Below, piece by piece: positions 1 through 9,800 of a stretch of DNA of 64,000 nt (positions within the stretch are counted from its first letter, which is position 1; each line of letters opens with the position of its first letter). Below the pieces are notes generated by a model that searched no databases, had not been told where the DNA came from, and was given only the letters and a program-made list of their open reading frames with translations. The position numbers and the translations under genes were made by a program. The stretch comes from Prosthecodimorpha hirschii (GTDB lineage: Bacteria > Pseudomonadota > Alphaproteobacteria > Rhizobiales > Ancalomicrobiaceae): contig NZ_LJYW01000001.1 of NCBI RefSeq assembly GCF_001305515.1, positions 2,180,911 to 2,244,910 on the forward strand, written 5' to 3'.

Positions 1-388
1 CGCTGACATGGACCCGGGCAAGACGGGTCATCGACCCGTCGACCACCACGGCGAGGCTCTTCTTGGTGCCGAAGGGGCTGATTCCGCCGAGGACATAGCC
101 GGTCAGGCGCTGCGCCGCGGCCGGATCCGCCATGACGGCGCGCTTCCAGCCGAGCGCGCGGGCAGCCTCCGCCAGACTCAGGCGCATCGCCGCCGGGACC
201 AGCGCCAGCGCATGCGCCTTGGCCTCGTCCGAGACGACCAGCGTCTTGAACACCGCCGCCGGATCGAGGCCGAGTTTCTCCGCCGCCTCGACCCCATAGG
301 CCTCCGCGCGCGGATCGTGATCGTATTCCAGGATCGAAAATTCGATCGCGCGCGCCTTCAGAAAGGTCGTCGCCGGGGTGGCCGCCAA
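1..388 (-). CDS. ybaK: Cys-tRNA(Pro)/Cys-tRNA(Cys) deacylase YbaK, 3' end cut by window edge
   Basis: This is a trans-editing hydrolase that removes Cys mischarged on tRNA(Pro). The minus-strand reading frame is open to the left edge, so the C-terminus is missing. The visible part has the family pattern EYDHDPRAEAYGVEAAEKLG, then VFKTLVV, then GYVLGGISPFGTKK, where the conserved lysines and the GGxSPFG segment form the substrate pocket. No in-frame ATG was found. A TTG at 386-388, just before ATPATTFLKA, fits the usual family N-terminus, but its ribosome site is weak and the frame stays open further upstream. Family assignment is firm; the start is uncertain. Confidence 0.85.
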   Translation of the reverse strand, partial: MAATPATTFLKARAIEFSILEYDHDPRAEAYGVEAAEKLGLDPAAVFKTLVVSDEAKAHALALVPAAMRLSLAEAARALGWKRAVMADPAAAQRLTGYVLGGISPFGTKKSLAVVVDGSMTRLARVHVS

Positions 389-708
389 GACAGCAACTCG
401 CAGGTCGGTCTGCCGCCGGGGATTCGGCGGGTCTGAAAAAGATGCGCCGTGCTCGAGGCACGGCGCAAGGTGGCAAGAGGAGGAGATCGCTCGGGAGGAA
501 ATAGCTGGACCGATCGGCTGCCGTCGACATCGCCCGTCGGGCGGATCGGATGCGCCGATCGAAACGCGCTGGACTTCTCGCTCCCCCTTCGGCTGCCGGT
601 CTCGCCCCCTCCTGACGAGGAGCCGACCGCTTCCGATGCCGAAATTCTACGTCCGTTCCGGCACCGATCGGGCCCAGGATGCCCGAAGCGCCCGGGCGCC
701 GGTATCGG
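389..708. other. intergenic stretch, no gene seen
   Basis: These 320 bases separate the fixK-like stop from the ybaK start, so they should hold the ybaK promoter (minus strand). No convincing coding frame, repeat or terminator was recognised. Confidence 0.5.
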
Positions 709-1422
709 TCATTGTGTCCCAGTCTGGTGACACATGGTGCAGACATTGGTGATCCGGATCCGGTCCTGCTTCTCGATCGCGATCAGCCCGCGCCGCTTCA
801 GGTCGGAGATCACCCGGCTGACCGTCTCGATGGTCAGGCCGAGATAGTCGGCGATTTCCTGGCGGGTCATGTTGAGCGCGATGACATGCTCGTCGCGACC
901 GGCCGCCGTCGGGCCGGGGCAATCCGCGGTACCGCGTCCGGCGACGAAGCGCATCAGGAAGGAGGACACCCGCTCATAGGCCGACTTGCGGCCGAGCAGG
1001 ACCGCGTGCTCGTGCAGCGCTTCCATCTGGGCGAGCAGGCAGCGGGTGATGTGGCTCTGCGCGGCCAGCGTCTGCTCGGCATCGCGGCGATCGACGACCC
1101 GGATGACAGCCGGGGTCAGCGTCTCGGCGTTGCAGTCGTACTGGCGGCTGGAGAGAAGACCGAACATGTCGTTCGGACCCAGGATCTCGACGACCTGGCG
1201 GCGACCGTCCGGCAGCAGCTTGTAGAGCATGACCGCGCCTTCGATCAGCTCGTAGATCCGCTCGGCCGGGTCGCCTTCGAAGAAGACGACATCATGGGCT
1301 TCGTAGCGGTTGGTCTTGACGCGGGGCGAGCGGGCAAATTCCGCCCAGGCCTCGTCGCCATGAGTGTTGCCGCCGAGCCGTGCGCTGCCGCCGGCCGCAA
1401 GACCGCGATCCGAATAAGCCAT
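709..1422 (-). CDS. fixK: FixK-type Crp/Fnr transcription factor
   Basis: A 237-residue Crp/Fnr regulator. A cyclic-nucleotide-binding-like beta-roll (about residues 25-140, with FFEGDPAERIYELIEGAV) is followed by a dimer helix and a winged helix (about 165-230). Its recognition helix, LTIETVSRVISDLKRRGLI, carries the E-x2-SR residues that read a TTGAT-type half-site. The N-terminal cysteine cluster that holds the Fe-S centre of true Fnr is absent, which points to the FixK branch controlled by its own transcription rather than by direct oxygen sensing. The C-terminal tail has an unusual Cys-x2-Cys-His. It lies downstream of fixL, fixJ and a receiver gene on the same strand, an order I recall from the Bradyrhizobium fixLJ-fixK2 region. 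It should control high-affinity oxidase and other microoxic genes outside this window. Confidence 0.85.
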   Translation of the reverse strand: MAYSDRGLAAGGSARLGGNTHGDEAWAEFARSPRVKTNRYEAHDVVFFEGDPAERIYELIEGAVMLYKLLPDGRRQVVEILGPNDMFGLLSSRQYDCNAETLTPAVIRVVDRRDAEQTLAAQSHITRCLLAQMEALHEHAVLLGRKSAYERVSSFLMRFVAGRGTADCPGPTAAGRDEHVIALNMTRQEIADYLGLTIETVSRVISDLKRRGLIAIEKQDRIRITNVCTMCHQTGTQ

Positions 1423-1832
1423 GGTAGTCCCTCCTCGAAAAGGACCAGTCCTACCGCGCGCAAATCGAAATCTGCGTCCGTCCGCGTCGGGCTGCTCCGC
1501 CTATCGGGGCGGGGTTCGATCGAAGCGTTGCGGTCGCAGGCCCTTACCCCCGCCACCGATGCCAGTCGTTCGATCCGCCATCCGATGCTGAAAGGCTAGG
1601 CATCAATCCGAGTCTTCACAATCCCGTTGCCGTACTTACGACTTTGTACCTATGTGGCAATCCATGCCTTCATCGGACACCAATACGCAGACAAACGAGT
1701 ATACTTCCGCCCGTCGAAATAGAAGCGAAGTCGTCCGAAGAATTGTACTTCATATTAGAAAATCCTCAGAGAGGATCCGATGTCAGGCAACCGTCAGACG
1801 CCGGCCTTACGCTGCGTTGCCAATCGGTGGCC
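1423..1832. other. fixK upstream region with an AT-richer patch
   Basis: These 410 bases should carry the fixK promoter. GC content falls clearly at about 1600-1800. A possible short frame at 1644-1841 (plus strand) has no ribosome site or recognisable family and is not called. Confidence 0.4.
1624..1641 (-). promoter_or_regulatory. candidate FixJ-binding site upstream of fixK
   Basis: Read on the minus strand, the segment is CGTAAGTACGGCAACGGG. From memory, FixJ boxes begin GTAAGTAG/GTACGTAG followed by a TTTCCC-like half, so the first seven positions match and the second half only loosely. It lies about 200 bases before the fixK start codon. This is a pattern guess without a promoter map. 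Confidence 0.22.
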
Positions 1833-2171
1833 CTACAATAGCGCCACGATGGTTTCCCCGGACAGCGGCTTCCGCAGCACCTGGGTGCTGGGCATGTCGC
1901 GCAGGCTCTCGTCGATCGTCTTCTGGGCCTGACCGGTGATGCAGATGATGCGCGGCGACCAGCCGCGTCCGGTGACTTCGCGAATCGCCTCCGCGCCGCT
2001 CATGCCCGGAAGTCCGAGATCGATGATCAGCACGTCCTGCGGCTGCGGCTCGGCTTCGACCAGGAAGGTCTCGGCATCGTCATAGGCCGAGACGGCATGC
2101 CCCATCGCCTGCAGCAGGAAGCGCAGGGAGTCGGATACGCCGGGATCGTCTTCGACGATGTAGATGACCAT
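1833..2171 (-). CDS. single-domain response regulator (receiver only)
   Basis: A 112-residue stand-alone receiver with no output domain. The acidic pair EDD (residues 7-9), phospho-acceptor Asp51 in IIDLGLPGMSG, the ITGQ switch Thr and the KPL lysine are all present, so it should accept phosphate. The start is the ATG at 2171, preceded by GGGAGGGTG; a longer frame upstream is not supported. It sits between fixJ and fixK. By context it may compete with FixJ for phosphate from FixL, acting as sink or modulator, as suggested for the equivalent gene between fixJ and fixK2 in Bradyrhizobium. That role is inference. Confidence 0.85.
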   Translation of the reverse strand: MVIYIVEDDPGVSDSLRFLLQAMGHAVSAYDDAETFLVEAEPQPQDVLIIDLGLPGMSGAEAIREVTGRGWSPRIICITGQAQKTIDESLRDMPSTQVLRKPLSGETIVALL

Positions 2172-2747
2172 GGCACACCCTCCCGGTCTGGCGCCGGGAG
2201 TTGGAGGGCAAGCGGAGCGGTTTTGCCGGACTATCGGGGCAAACCGCGTGCTGTGCCATTCGTACTCTTTCTTACGGGCACCGATGGCCGGCAACACAAG
2301 TCGTTGATGGCACGGGGGTGCTGTCGTTCAGGCCACCGCACGGGCGCGGATTTCGCCGGCCGGGTCAAACCCGCCGGGCGCGGCCGCCCGCGGACGGCGG
2401 ACGCGGCACGGGGCACGGGGCACGGGGCACGGGGCACGGGGCACGGGGCACGGGGCACGGGGCACGGGGCACGGGGCACGGGGCACGGGGCACGGGGCAC
2501 GGGGCACGGGGACGACGCACGATCGGCGCGCCACGCGCAAGCCCGCGGCGGGCGACGGGCGGCCCGCCGGTCCCGCTTCGCGAGCGGATCTTTGAGGAAT
2601 CCTGCCTTGCGGCCGACGGGCGGCTCATACCTACGGCCCAGGATGCTGACGCATCGGGCCGTTGAAGGAACGCGAATTTCTCATTGGCGTCAGAGGCATG
2701 AGAAATTCGCGTATCGAAGACCGACGATCATTCCATAACCGTCGGTA
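2172..2747. other. intergenic stretch holding two repeats
   Basis: The 576 bases between fixJ and the receiver gene carry a heptamer tandem array (2407-2511) and a 126-bp structured repeat (2625-2750). The remainder shows no gene. Confidence 0.6.
2407..2511. repeat. tandem array of 15 perfect CACGGGG heptamers
   Basis: The unit CACGGGG repeats 15 times without interruption over 105 bases and ends at GACGACG. Because 7 is not a multiple of 3, any frame through it gives a 7-residue peptide repeat every 21 bases (GTGHGAR, or PCPVPRA on the other strand); these are artefacts. Such a pure short-unit array is prone to slippage, so copy number should vary between isolates. It lies upstream of the receiver gene. 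Confidence 0.95.
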
Positions 2748-2750
2748 TCA
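2625..2750 (-). repeat. 126-bp multi-hairpin repeat, copy A
   Basis: Read on the minus strand, it begins TGATACCGACGG, where TGA is the stop codon of fixJ, and ends with a second TGA. Inside are three hairpins: CCGACG..CGTCGG; CGCGAATTTCTCATG facing a near-complement that ends AGAAATTCGCG; and ACGGCCC..GGGCCGT with an inner GATGC/GCATC. Copies B (51011-51136) and C (58266-58393) share the same plan and most bases. Confidence 0.9.
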
Positions 2751-3374
2751 GCCGGCGTGATCGTTTCCGGTCAGGACGATCCGCACCAGGTCGGCGGCGT
2801 TGCGGGCGCCGAGCTTTTCCATGATGCGGGCGCGATGAACCTCGATGGTCCGCGGGCTGATGCCGAGTTGGCGGCCGGCTTCCTTGTTGGACGCGCCGGC
2901 GGTGATCTGGCCGAGAACCTCAAGTTCGCGCGGCGTCAGCAGTTCGCGGCCGACGAAGGCCGGGTCGGCAGAGCCGCGACCGTTGTCGCTGTTGCGGCGG
3001 GCGACGGCTTCGAGAGCCTCGCGCACGCGCTCCACGACCGTATCGGCATCGAACGGCTTCTCGATGAAGTCGAACGCGCCCTGCTTGACGGCCGAGACGG
3101 CCATCGGGATGTCGCCCTGGCCCGAGATGATGAAGATCGGCGCGGGATAGTGCTCGGCGTTGAGGGCCTTCAGCACATCGAGGCCGGACCGCCCCGGCAT
3201 GTGAACGTCCAGGATCACGCAGGCCGGCTGGCGCGCCAGGGCCGCTTCCAGGAAGGCGTCGCCGGATTCGTAGGCCTCGACCGCGAAGCCCTCCAGCTCG
3301 AACACAACCGCCAGCGCGTCGCGGACCGCAGGATCGTCGTCGACGATATAGATCGTGTTTTCGCTTTTTCCCAT
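2748..3374 (-). CDS. fixJ: FixJ-type response regulator (receiver plus LuxR helix-turn-helix)
   Basis: A 208-residue regulator. The receiver (about 5-120) has DDD at 12-14, Asp56 in VILDVHMPGRSG, and the FixJ-type SGQGDIPMAV and FDFIEKPF segments. The C-terminal LuxR/GerE domain (about 140-205) has LTPRELEVL and ISPRTIEVHRARIMEKLGA. Phosphorylation by FixL should release DNA binding and activate fixK. I chose the ATG at 3374 because GGGGGG lies just upstream and the sequence before it is not conserved. fixL ends 61 bases upstream on the same strand, so the two probably form one operon. Its TGA stop is also the first triplet of repeat copy A. Confidence 0.9.
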   Translation of the reverse strand: MGKSENTIYIVDDDPAVRDALAVVFELEGFAVEAYESGDAFLEAALARQPACVILDVHMPGRSGLDVLKALNAEHYPAPIFIISGQGDIPMAVSAVKQGAFDFIEKPFDADTVVERVREALEAVARRNSDNGRGSADPAFVGRELLTPRELEVLGQITAGASNKEAGRQLGISPRTIEVHRARIMEKLGARNAADLVRIVLTGNDHAG

Positions 3375-3435
3375 CTGCGAACCCCCCGTTCTTCCCACTA
3401 TCGCCAACCGTCCCAATATCGAAGGCACTTTCGAA

Positions 3436-4605
3436 TCACGGGCGCGGCGGGATCCTATCAGGTGCCGACGCGTGACCGGTCAGAGGCAACGAAAGTATGA
3501 AGCGGGCGCCACGGCCCTCGCCTCCGGGATCCACGACCAGATCGCCGCCATGGTTCTGGGCGATGGTCCGCGAGATGGCAAGGCCAAGCCCTAGTCCGGT
3601 GCGCTTCGAGGTGGAAAAGGCGCGGAACAGGTTCTGCGCCACGTCGCCCGGAATGCCCGGCCCGGAATCCTGGATTTCGACGCTGGCCGCCTGGCCGTCG
3701 GTGCGCGTGACGACCTTGAGCACGCGCGCCGGACGCCCCTTCATCGCTTCCAGCCCGTTGCGGACCAGATTGCAGACGATCTGCTGAATCTGGACCGGAT
3801 CCGCCTCGACGCGCGGCATGTCCGGCGCCTTCTCCCGGTGCAGTTCGATGCCGTGGACATCGTGGCCGAGCAGCGTCAGCTCGAGCGCCTCGTCGATCAG
3901 CTGTTCCAGATCGATGGCCTGGCGCTCCGGCTCCCGCTTCTCGACGAATTGCCGCATGCGCTGGATGATGCTGCCGGCCCGCTCGGCCTCGCGCAGCGCC
4001 TTGCCAAGAATGTCGAGGATCGGCCGCTCGCTGTCCGGCGCATCCTTCTTCTTGCGCAGGATGGCCTGCAGATAGAGCATGACCGCGGTCAGCGGCTGGT
4101 TGAGTTCGTGGGCGATGGCCGCGCCCATCTCGTCCATGGCGCTGATTCGGGCGAGATTGACGAGTTGCGCCTGCAGCTGGTTGAGCCGGTGCTCGACCGC
4201 CTTGCGGGCGCGCAGATCGCGCAGGATGCCGATGAACTGGCGGCCGTCCGGGGTCTGTGCCTCGCCGACCGAGAGTTCGAGCGGGAAGATCGTGCCGTCG
4301 CGGTGCATGCCGCGCACCTCGCGGCCGATGCCGATGATCCGCTTCTCGCCGGTGTCGTGATAGTGGCTGAGATACTGGTCGTGATGGTCGGAGAATTCCG
4401 GCGGCATCAGCGTCTTGATGTTCTGCCCGATGATCTCGCGCGCCTCATAGCCGAACAGCGCCTCGCAGGCCTTGTTGAAGACCAGGATGCGGGCGCGCGA
4501 ATCGATCACGATGATCCCGTCGACCGCCGTGTCGAGCACACTGAGCAGGCGTGCCTCCGAAACCGTTCGGGCATCGCAAGGGGGATTGGCGGGTACATCT
4601 TGCAT
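3436..4605 (-). CDS. fixL: FixL-like PAS sensor histidine kinase
   Basis: A soluble 389-residue kinase. One PAS domain (about 15-135) has His75 in HHDQY and Arg95 in RIIGIGR; these align with Bradyrhizobium FixL His200 (haem ligand) and Arg220 (oxygen contact). The residues aligned with FixL Arg206 and His214 are His and Arg here. Next come the H-box AHELNQPL with His166 and an ATPase domain with DSGPGIPG and GLGLGLAISRTIAQNHGG. No membrane segment is seen, as in Bradyrhizobium and unlike Sinorhizobium FixL. It should phosphorylate FixJ at low oxygen. Starting at the ATG at 4605 drops a non-conserved extension from 4644. Haem binding is inferred by alignment from memory, and many FixL-related PAS kinases share this segment. 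Confidence 0.82.
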   Translation of the reverse strand: MQDVPANPPCDARTVSEARLLSVLDTAVDGIIVIDSRARILVFNKACEALFGYEAREIIGQNIKTLMPPEFSDHHDQYLSHYHDTGEKRIIGIGREVRGMHRDGTIFPLELSVGEAQTPDGRQFIGILRDLRARKAVEHRLNQLQAQLVNLARISAMDEMGAAIAHELNQPLTAVMLYLQAILRKKKDAPDSERPILDILGKALREAERAGSIIQRMRQFVEKREPERQAIDLEQLIDEALELTLLGHDVHGIELHREKAPDMPRVEADPVQIQQIVCNLVRNGLEAMKGRPARVLKVVTRTDGQAASVEIQDSGPGIPGDVAQNLFRAFSTSKRTGLGLGLAISRTIAQNHGGDLVVDPGGEGRGARFILSLPLTGHASAPDRIPPRP

Positions 4606-4883
4606 AGGCGGCTTCCAATGCACCGTCCTGGAAAACATCCGCAATCTTGCGGCGGCGGCGCCAGACCATGGCGCATCCGGTCATCGACGCACCTTGTCCT
4701 GGATCAAATCCGTAGGCAGGTTCAGCCGCGGCGAGCATTTCTGCCCGACCGGCCGCGACCAGCCTTCCTTCGCGCGACGATCGCCCAAGCCGTCCCCGAC
4801 CGGACGGCGGCACGCGCCAGCGCCGGCAACGTCCCCGGCGTGGCGATCACCATAGCTACGGATTTTTACGGGGGAAAGCCCGT

Positions 4884-6062
4884 TCAGCCGGCCTTTCGCA
4901 GCCAGCGCACGAGCCTTTCGGTGGCTTCCGCTATGGCATCCGGGCTGCGCGCGAAGCAGAGGCGCAGATAGCCCTCGCCGCCGGCGCCGAAAGCCCGGCC
5001 GGGCGCGAGGCCGACGGCGACCTCGTCGACCAGCCGATAGGCGAGCGCCTGGTCGTCCGGCTCGCCGTCGACCGCCAGATAGAGATAGAAGGCGCCGGTC
5101 GGGCGGGCGAAACGGACCCGCCCCGTGCCGCCGAGCCCGTCGACCACCGTGCGCCGGCCGAGATCGGCCCGCGCGATCTGTCGGGCCACGAAATCCTCGC
5201 CCTCGTCGAGGGCCACCACGGCGGCCCGCTGGACGAAGGTCGGCACGCCCGAGGTCGAATACTGGACGAGATTCTCGATCACCTGCCCGAGGCTGGGATC
5301 GGCCTCGATCCAGCCGATGCGCCACCCGGTCATGGCCCAGTTCTTGGAGAAGGTGTTGACGTAGAGGATGCGGTCTTCCGGTGCGGCGACATCGTGGAAG
5401 GACGGCGCGCGCACGGCGCCGTCATAGACGAAGCGGCCATAGACCTCGTCGGACACGATCCACAGGCCGTGGCGGCGCGCCAGCGCCAGAATGGCCGTCA
5501 GATCGGCCAGGCTCGCCGTCCAGCCGGTCGGATTGGACGGGCTGTTGATGAACAGCGCCCGCGTCCGCGGCGTCACGGCGGCCTCGAGCCGTTCGAGATC
5601 GAGCGTCCAGCCGTCGTTGCCGAGGGTCATCACGACATCGACCGCCTTGGCGCCGTGCACCTCGACGGTAGCGGCCGAGTTCGGCCATGCCGGCGTCGGC
5701 ACGATCACCTCGTCGCCGTGGCCGGCCACCATCGCGACGGCGATCTGGATCGCCTGCATGCCGGAGCCGACCACGAAGAAGCGCTCCGGATCGTCGGCGA
5801 TGCCGTAGTGGCGCGCGTGGTAGCGCGCGAGCGCGGCCCTCAAATCCGGAATGCCGCGCTGATAGGTGTAGAAGGTCTCGCCCGCCTTCAGGGACCGGTC
5901 GGCGGCCGCGCAGATGAAGTCCGGCGTCGGCAGGTCGCCCTCGCCGACCCAGAGCGGAATCAGCCCTTCGCGATGGCGGCCGTAGTTGAAGACGCCGACG
6001 ATGCCGCTTTCCGGCGCCTGACGCGCTTCGGAGCGGATGGCAGAACGGAAGTCGAGAGGCAT
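4884..6062 (-). CDS. class I/II PLP-dependent aminotransferase
   Basis: A 392-residue fold-type I aminotransferase, close to the family's usual length. Visible landmarks are YQRGIPDLRAALA near residue 68, the SPSNPTG substrate-binding loop (Asn177), Asp205 in VSDEVYGRF that pairs with the PLP nitrogen, Lys240 in NTFSKNWAMTGWR that forms the Schiff base, and a C-terminal arginine region (LRLCFARS). These are the marks of an aspartate/aromatic-type aminotransferase (AspC/PatA branch). The amino donor and acceptor cannot be read from sequence. It is transcribed alone, convergent with nothing and upstream of fixL on the same strand with a 280-base gap. Confidence 0.85.
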   Translation of the reverse strand: MPLDFRSAIRSEARQAPESGIVGVFNYGRHREGLIPLWVGEGDLPTPDFICAAADRSLKAGETFYTYQRGIPDLRAALARYHARHYGIADDPERFFVVGSGMQAIQIAVAMVAGHGDEVIVPTPAWPNSAATVEVHGAKAVDVVMTLGNDGWTLDLERLEAAVTPRTRALFINSPSNPTGWTASLADLTAILALARRHGLWIVSDEVYGRFVYDGAVRAPSFHDVAAPEDRILYVNTFSKNWAMTGWRIGWIEADPSLGQVIENLVQYSTSGVPTFVQRAAVVALDEGEDFVARQIARADLGRRTVVDGLGGTGRVRFARPTGAFYLYLAVDGEPDDQALAYRLVDEVAVGLAPGRAFGAGGEGYLRLCFARSPDAIAEATERLVRWLRKAG

Positions 6063-6269
6063 GGCAGGATCCGACGCTGCGAAACGAGGCCGCCTCTTAG
6101 CATGGCGGCCCGGCGCCCGGCGATGAATTCCGGTGATCGGACCGATCAGCGCCGCTGGTCGGACCGCCCGAGCGACCCGCGCGGGCCCGGCTCGCCGCCG
6201 GCCGGACGGTTCGCCCCGCGCATCGACCGCCGGGGCGGCGGCCTGCAGCCGCCCCGGCGGTCGGCAGGG

Positions 6270-6704
6270 TCACTTCGATTTCAGGAGATCGCGGATCTCC
6301 TCCAGGAGCACTTCCTGGCGGCTCGGCGCCGGCGGCGGCTTGGCGGCCGATTCTGCGGAATCCCGCGCCGAGACCCGGTTCACGGCCTTGACCACGATGA
6401 ACAGGATCCAGGCGATGATGATGAAGTTGATCGAGACGGTGAGGAACTTGCCGTAGCCGATGGTCGCGCCGAGTTCGCGCGCCTTCTCGTAGGTCGCCGG
6501 CGCCGCGACGCCCTCGGTCAGGCTGCGCAGCAGGATGAAGTAGTTGGTGAAATCGAGCCCGCCGGTCACCGCGCCGACGATCGGCATGAAGATGTCGTTG
6601 ACCATGCTGTCGACGATCTTGCCGAAGGCGGTGCCGATGATCACCGCGACGGCCAGTTCGACGACGTTGCCCTTCATCGCGAAGGCGCGAAATTCCTTCC
6701 ACAT
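6270..6704 (-). CDS. mscL: large-conductance mechanosensitive channel MscL
   Basis: A 144-residue inner-membrane channel that opens under hypo-osmotic membrane tension. The N-terminal amphipathic segment [17 protein letters not shown] is followed by TM1 ([18 protein letters not shown]), a periplasmic loop, TM2 ([18 protein letters not shown]) and a charged C-terminal helix ([14 protein letters not shown]). The start ATG at 6704 has GGGAGACGGG upstream. The same minus-strand frame runs on for 1200 codons antisense to the next gene, which is an artefact of codon composition. Confidence 0.95.
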   Translation of the reverse strand: MWKEFRAFAMKGNVVELAVAVIIGTAFGKIVDSMVNDIFMPIVGAVTGGLDFTNYFILLRSLTEGVAAPATYEKARELGATIGYGKFLTVSINFIIIAWILFIVVKAVNRVSARDSAESAAKPPPAPSRQEVLLEEIRDLLKSK

Positions 6705-6884
6705 GATCCCGTCTCCCCGAATTGGCCCAGCCGGCTGCGGCCGGGACAGGCAGGATCGTAGTCCCATGTATGGCGCTGCACGAGCCACATGCAGGCCAAG
6801 GTGGACAGTTCGGCGCCGATATGTTCGATTCCTTCGAAACGAGAAGCTCCGCCGTGGCGCGGACGGGATGAGTTCGGGGTCGAG

Positions 6885-9800
6885 ATGCAGCAGGGTTGGA
6901 TCGTCCTCGGCATCGCCCTCGCCTATATCGGGCTGCTGTTCGGCGTCGCCCATTACGGCGATCTCGCCGGCCAGCGTTCGCGCCCGGCCGGCGGCCGGCC
7001 CTACATCTACGCACTGTCGCTCGGCGTCTACTGCACCTCCTGGACCGTCTTCGGCTCGGTCGGCCTCGCCGCCTCGCGCGGGCTCGACTTCCTGACCATC
7101 TATGTCGGGCCGATGATCATGTTCCTCGGCGCCTATCCGCTGCTCAGGCGGGTCGTGCGGCTGGCCAAGTCGGAGCGGATCACCTCGATCGCCGACTTCA
7201 TCGCCGCCCGCTACGGCAAGAACCAGACGGTCGCGGTCGTCGTGACGCTGATCGCCTTCATCGGCATCGTCCCCTACATCGCGCTGCAATTGAAGGCGGT
7301 TTCGCTTTCGGTCGAAACCGTGGTGGCGCATTTCGACATGGGCTCGGTCGCCGGCGGCGCGATCCCGCGGATGCCGGACGTCTCGCTCCTGGTCGCGCTC
7401 GCCATGGCGGCCTTCGCCTGCCTGTTCGGCACCCGCCACATCGACGCGACCGAGCATCAGGAAGGCCTGATGCTGGCGGTCGCGGCCGAATCCATCGTCA
7501 AGCTGATCGCCTTCTCGGCCGTCGGCATCTACGTCGTCTGGGGCCTGTTCGGCGGCCCGTCCGATTTCCTCGCCCGCACCGCGGACCTGCCGGGCGTGCA
7601 TGCCATGTTCGAGCGCGACCTGTCCGGCGGCAGCTGGATCGTGATGTCGCTGTTGAGCTTCTTCGCCATCCTGCTTCTGCCGCGGATGTTCCACGTCACC
7701 GTGGTGGAGAACAATTCCGTCGACGAACTGAAGACCGCGCGCTGGCTGTTCCCGGTCTATCTGATCGCCATCAACGTCTTCGTCATTCCGCTGGCCATGG
7801 CCGGCCACGCGCTGCTCGGCCCGAATGTCGATGTCGACAGCTTCGTGCTGCGCGTGCCGCTCGACGCCGGTTCGACGGTCTTCACCATCCTGGCCTTCAT
7901 CGCCGGCCTGTCGGCCGCCACCGCCATGGTGATCGTCGCCTCCGTGGCGCTCGGCATCATGGTCTGCAACGAGCTCGTGGTGCCGGTGCTGATCCGGCAC
8001 GGCAGCCTCGGCGACGAGAAGGAGGACATGGGCCTCCAACTGCTGATCGTGCGCCGCATCGCCATCTTCTGCATCCTGCTGCTCGCCTATGCCTACTACC
8101 GGACCGTCGCCGACAGCGCCGCGCTGGCCGAGATCGGCCTGCTCGCCTTCGCGGCCATCGCCCAGTTCGCGCCGGCCTTCTTCGGCGGCATGCTGTGGCG
8201 GCGGGCGACGGCGCGCGGCGCCATCGCCGGCATGCTCGCCGGCTTCGGCATCTGGTTCTACACCCTGCTTCTGCCGGCCTTCGTCGGCGCCGGCATCGGC
8301 CCGCATTCGCTCATGACCGACGGCCCCTTCGGCATCTGGCTGTTGCGGCCGCAGGCCCTGTTCGCCTTCTCGTTCGACCCGCTGTCGCACGGCGTCTTCT
8401 GGTCGCTGGTGGTCAATGTCGCCGCCTATGTGGCGGTTTCGCTGACCCGCGCGCCGGAGGCGATCGAGCGGCTGCAGGCCAACATCTTCGTCCCCTCCGA
8501 CCGGCCGCCCGCTCCGGCGCTGCGGCTCTGGCGCACCGCCGTCACGGTCGACGACCTGCGCAAGACCGTGTCGCGCTATCTCGGCGAGGAACGCACGCAC
8601 GCCGCCTTCGACGACTACGGCCGCTCGCGCAACATGGTGCTGAACCCGGCCGCCCAGGCCGACATGTATCTCCTGCGCCTGTCCGAACAGCTGCTCGCCT
8701 CGGCGATCGGCGCGGCCTCGTCGCGCCTCGTCCTGTCGCTCCTGGTCAAGCGGCGCGATCCGAGCGCCAAGGCGGCGATGAAGCTGCTCGACGACGCCTC
8801 GGCGGCGATCCAGTATAACCGCGACCTCTTGCAGACCGCCCTCGACCAGGTGCGCCAGGGCATCTCGGTGTTCGACCGCGAACTGCGCCTGATCTGCTGG
8901 AACCGGCAGTTCCGGCAGGTGCTCGACATTTCGCCCGACCTGACCCAGGTCGGCACCTCGCTGGCCGCCCTGGTGCGCGACCGCGCCGAGCGCGGCGAGT
9001 TCGGCGCCGGCAATCCGGACCGCATCGTCAAGGACCGGATCGACAAGCTGGTCGTGCGGATGGAGACCTATCAGGAGAAGATGGTCTCGTCCGGCCGTGT
9101 GCTCGAAGTCCGCACCAGCCCGATGCCGGACGGCGGCATCGTCACCACCTGGACGGACATCACCGAACGGGTCGCCGCCGCCGAGGAACTGGCCCGCGCC
9201 AACGAGAGCCTGGAGCGGCGCGTGCGCGAGCGGACCGAGGAACTGACCCGCCTCAACGAGGCGCTGCAGATCGCCAAGAGCGCCGCCGACGAGGCCAATC
9301 TCGGCAAGACCAAGTTTCTCGCCGCCGCCGGCCACGACATCCTGCAGCCGCTCAACGCGGCGCGTCTCTACGTCACCAGCCTGGTCGAGAAATCCGAAGG
9401 CACGAGCTTCAACGACCTCGCCGCCAATGTCGGGCTTTCGCTCGATGCGGTCGAGGAGATCATCGGCGCCCTGCTGGACATCTCCCGGCTCGATACCGGC
9501 GCCCTGAAGCCCGAATTCGGCGTCTTCCGGCTCGACGAGATCCTGAAGCCGCTGAAGGTCGATTTCGAGCCGATCGCGCGCGAGAAGGGTCTCGAATTCC
9601 GCATCCTGCCGTGCAGCCTGACGGTGCGGTCCGATCGCCGCCTGCTCAGGCGGCTGGTGCAGAACCTGATCTCCAACGCGATCAAATACACGCCCTCCGG
9701 CCGGATCCTGGTCGGCTGCCGGCGCCGGCGCGGCAAGGTGGTGATCGAGGTGCTCGACACCGGTCTCGGCATCCCGACATCGAAGCGCAAGGTGATCTTC

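Noticed and set aside
1644..1841. 65-codon frame upstream of the fixK gene
   Set aside because: No ribosome site, no recognisable pattern; it lies in the promoter region.
2201..2738. Frames with GTGHGAR or PCPVPRA peptide repeats
   Set aside because: They come from a 7-base DNA repeat read in all frames; no start signal or flanking domain.
3436..4605. FixL that lost its haem ligand
   Set aside because: I first placed the haem His at the residue before IIGIGR, which is Arg here. Counting from Arg220 shows the ligand is the His in HHDQY, which is present.
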